DNA from: an uncultured Anaerolineaceae bacterium
Lineage (GTDB): Bacteria; Chloroflexota; Anaerolineae; Anaerolineales; Anaerolineaceae
Direction: 5' to 3'
Length of the DNA stretch: 56,036 nt
Assembly (NCBI GenBank): GCA_927443345.1
Contig: CAKMKJ010000032.1
Location: forward strand, 1-56,036
Positions within the stretch are counted from its first letter, which is position 1; each line of letters starts with the position of its first letter. Below the pieces are notes generated by a model. The model made no database searches, was not told where the DNA came from, and worked only from the letters and a program-made list of their open reading frames with translations. Below are positions 24,267 through 32,433 of this stretch, piece by piece. The translations under genes were made by a program, and so were the position numbers.

Positions 24267-25397
24267 ATGAAATATCAGGTCATTGGCCCAAACGACCCAG
24301 CCCTGGAAGTATTAGCCACTCAACTCAAGGCTCATCCTGAATGGGAAACAGCATTAACTATTCTGCCTTGGGCAGAATATCAATCCAAAGTAACTGAAAC
24401 ACTCCAAGCCTCAACCAGTACTTACCAGGCATTATGCATACCCGGTCACATCTGGTTGCCAGGGTTTGCCGATGCGGGACAATTGGCTGCCTTCGAAGAA
24501 TTACTTCCAAATTTACCTGTAGATCGAATTGATGCTTATAAATCTGCCGAGATTATGCCTTCGGTGGCAGATGAGTGTCGATATAACAACTCACAATACA
24601 TTCTGCCTTTATTTACCGACGGGCATATTCTATTTTTCCGTAAAGATGTATACCCCTTAATTGAAAATAGTAGTGTCCCGATTATTGATCCATGTGGTTT
24701 GCCTGAAATTCTTGAAAACGCTCATTTAAAGGAAGGGATGTATCCCTTTGCGCTCAAAGCCCATTCAAGCGAAATCCTTACCGACTGGCTTCCATATCTT
24801 TGGGCTTTCGGTGGTGAAATTCTGGATGCAAAAAATCAACCTGCGTTTAACAGTGAAGCTGCAATCAGCGCATTAGAGTTTTACATTAGCCTCAAACGAT
24901 TCTGCCCGCCAGAAACTCATAATTTCGGCAATCAAGAAATCGCCGATGCACTCAAACAAGGGCGCGTTGCCATGGCAGCCAGTTGGGGCGGCCAGGCAGC
25001 GATGATTTTGGATGCTGCAAATCCTTTCAATACCTTCTTTGGCTCTGCGATCTTTACTTCTCCGTGGAATGCCACTTGGGGTGTCAGCATCCCTGCCAAC
25101 CAGCCGCAAACAGAACAGATCAATATTTTGAATGTACTATATGCAGCCGCTTCTCCCGCGCAGGATTTACTCGTTACCCAAATTGCAGGCAGCCCGGTTC
25201 GGTCCACAAGCTACTCACAAGAAGAATTATCAAAATATTCCTGGTTGCCCGCCCAATATGAAATGCTGCAACGGTGTAAGACGCTTCCAGCAAATCCCGT
25301 TTTGACTAGATACTTGGGTGCGCTTTATCAAGCTGTCTACCTGGCATTTACAGGTGAAAAAACACCTCAAAATGCACTCAATCAAGCTGCAAAATAA
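24267..25397 (+). CDS. Solute-binding-protein fold without signal peptide
   Basis: 376 residues resembling family 1 ABC sugar-binding proteins (for example PLFTDGHILFFRKDVYPLI; ALKQGRVAMAASWGGQAAMI; NPVLTRYLGALYQAVYLAF), yet the first strand of the fold begins at residue 2 and there is no signal peptide, lipobox or transmembrane helix. The preceding gene ends one base before the ATG, so no leader is missing upstream. It should therefore stay in the cytoplasm. Last gene of the shell operon, just before the terminator. Possible roles: sugar(-phosphate) sensor, chaperone or buffer for the compartment substrate. I know of no characterised BMC component of this kind; the assignment of the fold is firm, the function is not. 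Confidence 0.8.
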   Translation: MKYQVIGPNDPALEVLATQLKAHPEWETALTILPWAEYQSKVTETLQASTSTYQALCIPGHIWLPGFADAGQLAAFEELLPNLPVDRIDAYKSAEIMPSVADECRYNNSQYILPLFTDGHILFFRKDVYPLIENSSVPIIDPCGLPEILENAHLKEGMYPFALKAHSSEILTDWLPYLWAFGGEILDAKNQPAFNSEAAISALEFYISLKRFCPPETHNFGNQEIADALKQGRVAMAASWGGQAAMILDAANPFNTFFGSAIFTSPWNATWGVSIPANQPQTEQINILNVLYAAASPAQDLLVTQIAGSPVRSTSYSQEELSKYSWLPAQYEMLQRCKTLPANPVLTRYLGALYQAVYLAFTGEKTPQNALNQAAK

Positions 25398-25430
25398 GGA
25401 AAACTTCATTCCTTTTTTCTCCTTTCAAAA

Positions 25431-25454
25431 GGGCGGATCTTTTCTGATCCGCCC
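25431..25454. terminator. Terminator of the shell operon
   Basis: GGGCGGATC (25431-25439) pairs with GATCCGCCC (25446-25454) around a 6-base loop. AAAA precedes it, so on the minus strand a TTTT run follows the stem; on the plus strand the tail is GATTGGTTTAATT. Could serve both the shell operon and the convergent lpd gene. Confidence 0.8.
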
Positions 25455-25698
25455 GATTGGTTTAATTAATCCTGGATTGAGTTGAGAACATGAACGAGAA
25501 TATTTGATAAAAAAGCTCCAGATACCTCCCCCTATGGATAATATTCTTGACAACAAAATTCACTACCACTGGAGAGTCAATAATAAGGCCATAAATAATC
25601 AATCTGACTCATCATCAGGCTGAGAATTCTCAACATAGTCAACTATCTTTTGCAGAAAATACATCTATCAAGTGTACACAAGCGAGTTACACTTTATC
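25455..25698. other. Intergenic stretch, nothing recognised
   Basis: About 240 bases between the terminator and the end of the convergent lpd gene. I see no open frame with a ribosome site, no strong hairpin and no repeat. Confidence 0.5.
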
Positions 25699-27096
25699 TC
25701 AGATATGAATGGCTTTTCCTTCTGCCGCTTCAGCGGCCTCCATGAGCACCTCGCTGAGTGTTGGGTGTGCATGAATATTTTGAGCAATCTCAGTGATTGT
25801 TAACTCATTTTGTTGCGCCAGCGTTAATTCAGGTAATAGTTCTGAGACTTCAGGGCCGATCATATGAGCACCTAGAATCTCGCCATACTTTTCATCCACA
25901 ATTACCTTGACAAAACCTTCGCTATCGCCAAGACCGAGCGCTTTGCCATTGGCTTGAAATGGAAACTTACCTATTTTTATTTTCTTACCTAATTCAAGCG
26001 CCTGGGTTTCAGTGTAACCAAAAGAGGCCACCTGCGGCTGGCAATAAGTAGCCCGTGGAACCATCGCATAATCAATGGGTTGAGTCTGTTTGCCTGCAAT
26101 AGACTCAGCACAATGGATGCCCTGAGTGGAAGCCACGTGTGCCAGCAATAATTTTCCGGTAATATCACCAACAGCCCAGATTCCGGGGATATTGGTCGAC
26201 AGGCGACCATCCACTTCAATAAATTTACGATCAGTGAAATCAACCCCTAATTCTTCGAGCCCAAGATTGGAACTGTTGGGCTTAAACCCAATTGCCACAA
26301 GCACTTGTTCCGCTTCGAGGGTCAATTCACTTTCTTTTGAAGAAACCAATACTTTAACACCCTTGGCTGTTGTTTCGATTTTATGAACGCGGGTCTCTAC
26401 CAGGCATTTAATGCCACGTTTGGTGAATGCTTTCTGCAGCTCGGCGCTGATTTCTTCATCTTCAAGCGGTGCAATCCGCGGCAGCATCTCAACAATGGTT
26501 ACTTCGGCGCCATAAGAATTCCAAATTGTAGCAAACTCGAGTCCGATGGCTCCTGCGCCAATAATCACCACCGATTTTGGAAGTTTTTCTTGCAGAATGG
26601 CCTCTTTGTAGCTGACCACTTTTTCACCATCAATATTGACTCCAGGGAATGAAGCTACCTGACTGCCAGTGGCGATGATAATATTTTTTGCTTTGAGGGT
26701 TTGCTCTTTCCCTTCAACATCCGTCACGATCACGATCTCTTTCGACTTCAATTTAGCAGACCCCATGATGACCGTGATTTTGTTTTTCTTAATCAAAAAA
26801 CCAACCCCCTTGGTTAATCGATCAGATACCTGACGGCTGCGTTTTACTGCAGAACTGTAGTCCAATTTTAAGTTATCAAAAGAGAATCCAAACTCTTTAC
26901 TGCGCGCTCTTAAGGTATGAGCAATTTCTGCATTTTTCAGCAATGCTTTGGAAGGGATACAACCGATGTTCAAACAAACGCCACCCAGCCACTGTTTATC
27001 AATGATCGCTGTTTTCAACCCTAATTGTGAGGCACGTATTGCTGCCACATAGCCGCCGGGTCCTGCGCCAATAACGACCACATCAAATTCATCCAT
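25699..27096 (-). CDS. lpdA: Dihydrolipoamide dehydrogenase (E3)
   Basis: 465-residue FAD/NAD(P) disulfide oxidoreductase that re-oxidises the lipoyl group of the E2 subunit. N-terminal FAD motif VVVIGAGPGGYVAA, redox disulfide GGVCLNIGCIPSKAL, NAD motif VVIIGAGAIGLEFA, second FAD motif IWAVGDITG, and the C-terminal His-Glu base in HAHPTLSE. I start at ATG 27096, with GAGG 6 bases upstream; an ATG 17 codons earlier would add a non-conserved leader. Follows the E2 gene in the minus operon E1-E2-E3 after a gap of 138 bases. Confidence 0.95.
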   Translation of the reverse strand: MDEFDVVVIGAGPGGYVAAIRASQLGLKTAIIDKQWLGGVCLNIGCIPSKALLKNAEIAHTLRARSKEFGFSFDNLKLDYSSAVKRSRQVSDRLTKGVGFLIKKNKITVIMGSAKLKSKEIVIVTDVEGKEQTLKAKNIIIATGSQVASFPGVNIDGEKVVSYKEAILQEKLPKSVVIIGAGAIGLEFATIWNSYGAEVTIVEMLPRIAPLEDEEISAELQKAFTKRGIKCLVETRVHKIETTAKGVKVLVSSKESELTLEAEQVLVAIGFKPNSSNLGLEELGVDFTDRKFIEVDGRLSTNIPGIWAVGDITGKLLLAHVASTQGIHCAESIAGKQTQPIDYAMVPRATYCQPQVASFGYTETQALELGKKIKIGKFPFQANGKALGLGDSEGFVKVIVDEKYGEILGAHMIGPEVSELLPELTLAQQNELTITEIAQNIHAHPTLSEVLMEAAEAAEGKAIHI

Positions 27097-27234
27097 GTTT
27101 GCCTCGCAATCCTTTTGGGACGGAATATCAATAATTAACTTAATCAAAACCCTTCATTGTGGGTTAGGCTTTCTCTACAAGCTCCAGAAATGATTTCAGA
27201 ACGCATAATCCAAACGATAGAGTCGAATCAAGAA

Positions 27235-28488
27235 TTAGCTCCAGTTTTCCAGAGCTTCTTTGACCGCCATTAAAAACCGGTCTGCTCCTTCCCCATCCAG
27301 TATGCGATGGTCGAACACAAGTGAAAGATAGATCATGGGGCGAATGGCAATAGCATCATTGCCAGATGCATCAGTGATCACAACCGGACGTTTATGCATC
27401 ATGCCTGTTCCTAAGATGGCGGCTTGAGGCTGAAAAATGATCGGAGAGGCGAAAAGAGACCCGCCTGAGCCGTGGTTTGTTAATGTGAATGTTCCTCCCT
27501 TGACTTCATCTGGTAATAGTTTCTTGGCACGAGCACGCGTAGCAAGGTCATTTACCTTTTGCGCCAGTCCCTGCAAAGACAATAGACTCGCGTCCTTGAT
27601 CACCGGTACGATAAGACCTTGTTCACCGAGCGCTGTAGCCATGCCCAAATTAATATCGCGGTGAAGTTGAATACCATCCTCCGTCCATGAGGAGTTCACC
27701 ATCGGGAAAGACTTTAAACTTCTAACAATGGCTGAACAAAAATAAGCTGTCAAAGTAAGGTTGACACCTTGTGCAGCAAAAGCCGCCTTATTGGCTGCGC
27801 GGTGCGCAAGCACTTTGCTGAGGTCAGCATCCATAACCGTTAACACATGCGGGGATGTGTGCTGAGAATTCACCATGCGCTCGGCGATTTGTTTTCGCAA
27901 AGAAGAAAGCTGAATCAACTCCCCTGCCTGTGAAGATTTTTTGTCGCTCGTTTCGAGTTCGGGTGCACTACTAATGGGTGCAGATTTTGCAACCGTGGTT
28001 GAAGAAACTTCTTTTCGGGACTCCAAATATTTGAGAACATCCTCTTTGGTGACACGTCCATCCTGCCCTGACCCATTCACCTGATTTAGATCAATGTTGT
28101 TTTCCGCCACCATTTTTTTCACCAACGGAGAAACATGGCCAGTGTAGTTTGAACTTTTGGTAACAGCCTCAGGCACTTCAGGGGGTATGTCAGCCTTGGC
28201 CTCTGGCAAAGGAGGATTTTTCTTTGTTTTTTCTTCTTCAAATACATCACCCGGCTGACCAATCCAGGCCAGGGTTGACCCTACTTTAACTGTCTCATCA
28301 ATTTGTGCCAAAATTTTCAGTAAGGTCCCCGACGCCGGGCTTGGAATTTCAGTGGTTACCTTGTCTGTCTCCAGTTCGACAATCACTTCCATTTCTTTAA
28401 CCGTCTCACCTTCTTTTTTAATCCAGTTGACAACAGTTAATTCTTCAATACCTTCACCCATACTGGGGGCAAAAAGCCGAGTTGCCAT
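27235..28488 (-). CDS. 2-oxoacid dehydrogenase E2, dihydrolipoamide acyltransferase
   Basis: 417 residues: lipoyl domain (1-78, lipoyl-Lys43 in ETDKVT), Pro/Lys-rich linker, peripheral-subunit-binding domain (about 118-154; HVSPLVKKMVAENNID and GQDGRVTKEDVL), second linker and catalytic domain ending in DHRILDG with His394 and Asp398. One lipoyl domain only, as in BkdB/SucB-type proteins. GGAGG precedes ATG. Acyl specificity (pyruvate, branched-chain 2-oxoacids or 2-oxoglutarate) cannot be read from sequence; the partner E1 is of the fused branched-chain/pyruvate style. Confidence 0.94.
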   Translation of the reverse strand: MATRLFAPSMGEGIEELTVVNWIKKEGETVKEMEVIVELETDKVTTEIPSPASGTLLKILAQIDETVKVGSTLAWIGQPGDVFEEEKTKKNPPLPEAKADIPPEVPEAVTKSSNYTGHVSPLVKKMVAENNIDLNQVNGSGQDGRVTKEDVLKYLESRKEVSSTTVAKSAPISSAPELETSDKKSSQAGELIQLSSLRKQIAERMVNSQHTSPHVLTVMDADLSKVLAHRAANKAAFAAQGVNLTLTAYFCSAIVRSLKSFPMVNSSWTEDGIQLHRDINLGMATALGEQGLIVPVIKDASLLSLQGLAQKVNDLATRARAKKLLPDEVKGGTFTLTNHGSGGSLFASPIIFQPQAAILGTGMMHKRPVVITDASGNDAIAIRPMIYLSLVFDHRILDGEGADRFLMAVKEALENWS

Positions 28489-28497
28489 AAATCCTCC

Positions 28498-30915
28498 TTA
28501 TAAAACCTTTGGAAACCTAGAGGGTGCCTGTTCTTTCATGAGATCATAAACAGAATCAAAAATTGATTCTTTATTAGGTTTGGAATAATAATTACCATCA
28601 GCCCCATAAGCCGGGCGGTGACTTGCAGCCGCGAGTGTACGCGGTGGAGAATCTAAATATTGATACCCTTTTTGCACTTCAAGCACCTGCTGCATCATAT
28701 AAGCTGTCGCCCCGCCTGGCATATCTTCATCTAAAAAGAGAACGCGTGAAGTCTTTTTTAGTGATTCAACAATCATGCCATTGATATCGAAAGGCAAGAG
28801 TGATTGAATATCGATGATCTCACTATCAATGCCTACCGCAGATAGCATTTCACCTGCTTCAAGAGCGATGCGAACCAGAGCGCCATAGGTGACGATAGTT
28901 ACATCCTTGCCTGGTCGGAGGATTTCAGGTACACCTAGAGGAGTTGTATACTCACCAATATTGTCGGGTTTACGTTCCTTATAGCGATAGCCGTTTAATA
29001 CTTCAATCACTAAACCAGGGTCATCTGACTTGAGCAGGGTATTATAGAAACCAGCAGCCTGGGTCATATTTCGGGGTACCAGCACATGCATACCATGGAC
29101 CAGATTGAGGATGCCAGCCATCTGAGAACCTGAGTGCCAGATGCCAACCAAGCGGTGGCCGCGGGTGCGGATGATAACCGGTGCCTTTTGGCCACCTGCG
29201 GTCCGCCAGCGTAAACTGGAAAGATCGTCAGACATCAGTTGCAAAGCATATAGCAGGTAATCAAGGTACTGCATCTCACAAATGGGACGGAGCCCTCGTA
29301 ATGCCATGCCAATGGCTTGTCCAAGAATTGTGGCTTCACGAATACCAGTGTCGGCCACACGATAAATACCATATTTTTTCTGCATATCGTGAAAACCCTG
29401 GTTCACATCACCTAAAAAACCGACGTCTTCACCAAAAGCAATCAATCGAGGTTCTCTGGAGAAAGCCGCATCAAAATTGGCATTCAGAATTTCAAACCCC
29501 ATCACCGTTGGAGAGGATGAGGTGTATTCCGGCGGCACCGCGGGAACTTTAAAAGGAGACTCGGGTGATGTGGACAACAGGAATGATTCGTAATAACCTA
29601 AATTCTTCGTCTGAAGATCTCGGGCGAAGTTTTCGACTTCCTGCCGAGCTGAAGAGGGTTCGGCACGTGTCACCACCAGGCTGGAATGCAGTGTGGATGC
29701 AATATCATTGCGTTGGGGTTCTGGCAAATTTTCTAACGCGCCTATGGATTGTTCAATGTTTTCAGCGTGAGCAGTTGAATCAGTCAGATTGGTAAGCAAG
29801 GTGATCGCTTCACTGCGAAGTTGCCGTATAGGCGCTTGAAATGTCTCCCAGGCTGATTTTCTTGCAGCTTCAACAGTTGCCAAATCCTCTTCTTGCCATT
29901 GATCAATTTGCTTATCGCTTGCAACGCCTTCCGCGACGATCCATTTGCGAAATTGGGGTAAACAATCAAATTCTTTTTCCCACTGCATACGTTCAGGCGT
30001 TTTGTATCGTTCATGTGATCCAGAGGTTGAATGTCCCAGTGGTTGGGTGGCCTCAGTTACATGCACCAAAGCAGGGATGTGATATTGACGCGCGGTGGCT
30101 CCTGCTTGCTGATAGACTTTTAATAAGTCGGCATAATTCCAGGCATTGATTGAATAAAGGTCAAACCCTTTATCACACTCCTCAGCAGGGCATGGGTCCC
30201 GTTGAAAACCCTTGAGAATTGAATAGATATTTTCTTTAACCATCTGGAACTGGTTGGGAACGGATATTCCATAGCCATCATCGTAGATGGTAATGACTGC
30301 CGGAGCATGCAGCACACCTATTGCATTAACCGATTCCCAGAATAACCCCTCAGCAGTTGAGGCGTTACCAATTGTTACCCAGGTAACTTCATCACCATTG
30401 TGTGAAAAATCACTGAACTGTTTGAGTTCTTCCAACTTTCGGTATAACACAGAAGCATAAGACAAACCCACCGCGCGGGGCATTTGTGCCGCCACAGAGG
30501 CAATATCTGCAGATGTATTATATTTATCAACTTGCTTAAGCCAGTTACCATTTTCATCCAATAATCGCGATGAAAAATGATTGTTCATGTTCCTTCCACC
30601 AGAGTTAGGTTCCAGTTTTGGGTCCGGATTAGCGTAAATTTGGGCAAAAAATTGTTCCAGCGTCAGTGATTCCAACGCCAACATCCACGTTTGGTCACGA
30701 TAATAACCTGAGCGCCAATCTCCTTTTTGAAAAGCATGTGCAATCGCAATCTGGGCGAGTTCCTTTCCATCGCCAAAAATACCAAATTTTCCTTTTCCGG
30801 TAAGAACTTCACGTCTTCCAATTATTGAGGCCTGACGGGACTTATAAGCCAGTCGATAATCAGAGACGATCATTGAAGCATCCAGTTTATTTGTAGTTTC
30901 CTTCTCGCGTCGCAT
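28498..30915 (-). CDS. 2-oxoacid dehydrogenase E1, alpha and beta fused
   Basis: 805-residue ThDP enzyme with the alpha-like part (about 1-400; ThDP region GNASTAEGLFWESVNAIG and IYDDGYGISVPNQ) fused to a beta-like part (about 475-800; IAFGEDVGFLGDVNQGFHD, RWRTAGGQKAPVIIRTRGH, FLDEDMPGGATAYM). In most bacteria these are two genes (PdhA/PdhB or BkdA1/A2); fused forms are typical of some phyla. It decarboxylates a 2-oxoacid and acylates the E2 lipoyl group. The stop is 9 bases before the E2 start. Promoter visible upstream. Confidence 0.92.
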   Translation of the reverse strand: MRREKETTNKLDASMIVSDYRLAYKSRQASIIGRREVLTGKGKFGIFGDGKELAQIAIAHAFQKGDWRSGYYRDQTWMLALESLTLEQFFAQIYANPDPKLEPNSGGRNMNNHFSSRLLDENGNWLKQVDKYNTSADIASVAAQMPRAVGLSYASVLYRKLEELKQFSDFSHNGDEVTWVTIGNASTAEGLFWESVNAIGVLHAPAVITIYDDGYGISVPNQFQMVKENIYSILKGFQRDPCPAEECDKGFDLYSINAWNYADLLKVYQQAGATARQYHIPALVHVTEATQPLGHSTSGSHERYKTPERMQWEKEFDCLPQFRKWIVAEGVASDKQIDQWQEEDLATVEAARKSAWETFQAPIRQLRSEAITLLTNLTDSTAHAENIEQSIGALENLPEPQRNDIASTLHSSLVVTRAEPSSARQEVENFARDLQTKNLGYYESFLLSTSPESPFKVPAVPPEYTSSSPTVMGFEILNANFDAAFSREPRLIAFGEDVGFLGDVNQGFHDMQKKYGIYRVADTGIREATILGQAIGMALRGLRPICEMQYLDYLLYALQLMSDDLSSLRWRTAGGQKAPVIIRTRGHRLVGIWHSGSQMAGILNLVHGMHVLVPRNMTQAAGFYNTLLKSDDPGLVIEVLNGYRYKERKPDNIGEYTTPLGVPEILRPGKDVTIVTYGALVRIALEAGEMLSAVGIDSEIIDIQSLLPFDINGMIVESLKKTSRVLFLDEDMPGGATAYMMQQVLEVQKGYQYLDSPPRTLAAASHRPAYGADGNYYSKPNKESIFDSVYDLMKEQAPSRFPKVL

Positions 30916-30934
30916 AATAATCCTCTATTTAATA

Positions 30935-30963
30935 TTTATACCCTTTTTTATCTTTTAAATCAA
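30935..30963 (-). promoter_or_regulatory. Promoter of the 2-oxoacid dehydrogenase operon
   Basis: Minus strand: TTGATT (30963-30958), 17-base spacer, TATAAA (30940-30935), then an AGAGGA ribosome site before the E1 ATG. Confidence 0.6.
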
Positions 30964-30984
30964 AATATTCTTCCTTTTTGGAGT

Positions 30985-31014
30985 TTGTGCACAACTGTTA
31001 TGCGTTGATATAAT
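30985..31014 (+). promoter_or_regulatory. Possible promoter of the molybdenum hydroxylase operon
   Basis: Perfect TATAAT at 31009-31014, with a weak TTGTGC 18 bases upstream (30985-30990). GAGGAG stands before the first ATG (31082). Confidence 0.45.
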
Positions 31015-31081
31015 ACTTTTACAAATCATCTTGAGAAACTGAACTTATTAGCAGTATACGAAGAATTATGAGGAGCAGATC

Positions 31082-31954
31082 ATGTTCGATTGTGAAGTCA
31101 ATGTCGCTAAATCATGCACCGAATTAACCCAAATTCTCATTGAACCCTCTGCACGAATCCTCGCAGGTGGTACAGATATCCTCCCTGGTATGAGGAAGAA
31201 TTCAATTGGCAAACCAATCACATTGATTGACGTGAGTCAACTCAACGAGTTGAGTTATATCCGTGAACATGAGGGTCAAATTGATATTGGTGCCTTAACC
31301 ACGCATTCAAAATTGATTACCTCTCCGCTCTTGCTTCAGCATGCTCCTGCCCTGATTGATGCATGCGCAAGCATTGGTTCAACACAAACCCGCAATCGAG
31401 GCACGCTCGGAGGCAACCTGTGCAATGCCTCTCCTGCGGCGGATAGTGTTCCACCTCTGTTATGTTTAGAAGCCGTCGTCACCCTCAGCAGCCATGATAA
31501 TCAGCGGCAGGTACCTCTTTCAGATTTCATCATTGGCCCAGGCCGAACCTGTTTAAAACAGGGTGAATATCTCGACCACATCACTTTCGCAGTTCCACAA
31601 AAACACACAGGAACCAGTTTTATGAAACTCGGACGCCGCAACGGCATGTCTATTGCAGTCGTCAGTACCTCCGTTTTATTACGTCTTGATCAACAAGGCA
31701 ATATTGAGTATGCACGTGTGGCCTTCGGTTCAGCGGCGCCGACACCCATATGCAGCCATCATGCCGAAGCTGCGTTGACAGGAAAGACCCCCTCCGCACA
31801 ACTTTTTTCTGAAGCAGCCCAAGCCATGCGTACAGACATAAATCCAATTGATGATCTGCGTGCCAGCAGAGAATACCGCCTTCACAGCGCTGGCGTACTT
31901 TTACAGCGCGCTTTGCAGACCGCCTGGCATCAGGCAGAAATGGATTTGCGATGA
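31082..31954 (+). CDS. Molybdenum hydroxylase FAD-binding subunit (CoxM/XdhB-like)
   Basis: 290 residues, electron-transfer subunit of a xanthine dehydrogenase/aldehyde oxidase-type enzyme. FAD-binding motifs AGGTDILPGMR (about 27-37) and TRNRGTLGGNLCNASPAAD (about 105-123) are present, followed by the CO-dehydrogenase flavoprotein C-terminal domain. First gene of a five-gene plus-strand operon; overlaps the iron-sulfur gene by 4 bases (ATGA). The order M-S-L matches CO-dehydrogenase-like and nicotinate/xanthine-like clusters. No maturation (XdhC-like) gene is seen in the window. Confidence 0.92.
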   Translation: MFDCEVNVAKSCTELTQILIEPSARILAGGTDILPGMRKNSIGKPITLIDVSQLNELSYIREHEGQIDIGALTTHSKLITSPLLLQHAPALIDACASIGSTQTRNRGTLGGNLCNASPAADSVPPLLCLEAVVTLSSHDNQRQVPLSDFIIGPGRTCLKQGEYLDHITFAVPQKHTGTSFMKLGRRNGMSIAVVSTSVLLRLDQQGNIEYARVAFGSAAPTPICSHHAEAALTGKTPSAQLFSEAAQAMRTDINPIDDLRASREYRLHSAGVLLQRALQTAWHQAEMDLR

Positions 31955-32433
31955 ATAAACTGACTGTTCATTTCACTCTAAATCAACAAAGCATTAGACT
32001 TGAGACTTTGGCTGCAAGAAGCTTGTTGGATGTCTTGCGTGAAGATTTTGCGCTCACCGGCGCCAAAGACTCTTGCGGTGGTGACGGGGAATGCGGCGCC
32101 TGTACCATTTTGCTCGATGGAGAAGCAGTAAATGCCTGCCTGGTGCTGATCAGTCAGGTCGAAGGACGCCATGTGCTTACCATCGAAGGGTTAACACCAG
32201 ATGGCTCTTTGCACCCTATTCAGAATGCCTATGTACAGGCCGGCGCCATCCAATGTGGATACTGCACTCCCGGGATGGTGATGGCAACAAAAGCACTGCT
32301 CGATCACACACCGCAGCCAGATGAAACGCAGATCCGTGAAGCACTCGCTGGCAACCTGTGCCGCTGTACTGGCTACACAAAAATTGTACAAGCCGTTCAA
32401 TTTGCCGCTACGGAGTTGCATCATGACAACTAA
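31951..32433 (+). CDS. Molybdenum hydroxylase [2Fe-2S] subunit (CoxS/XdhC-like)
   Basis: 160 residues with two [2Fe-2S] clusters: plant-type ferredoxin ligands in DSCGGDGECGACTILLDG and the alpha-helical cluster ligands in CGYCTPGM and CRCTGY. Passes electrons from the molybdenum site to FAD. Overlaps both neighbours (4 bases upstream, 11 bases downstream), showing translational coupling. Confidence 0.95.
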   Translation: MNKLTVHFTLNQQSIRLETLAARSLLDVLREDFALTGAKDSCGGDGECGACTILLDGEAVNACLVLISQVEGRHVLTIEGLTPDGSLHPIQNAYVQAGAIQCGYCTPGMVMATKALLDHTPQPDETQIREALAGNLCRCTGYTKIVQAVQFAATELHHDN

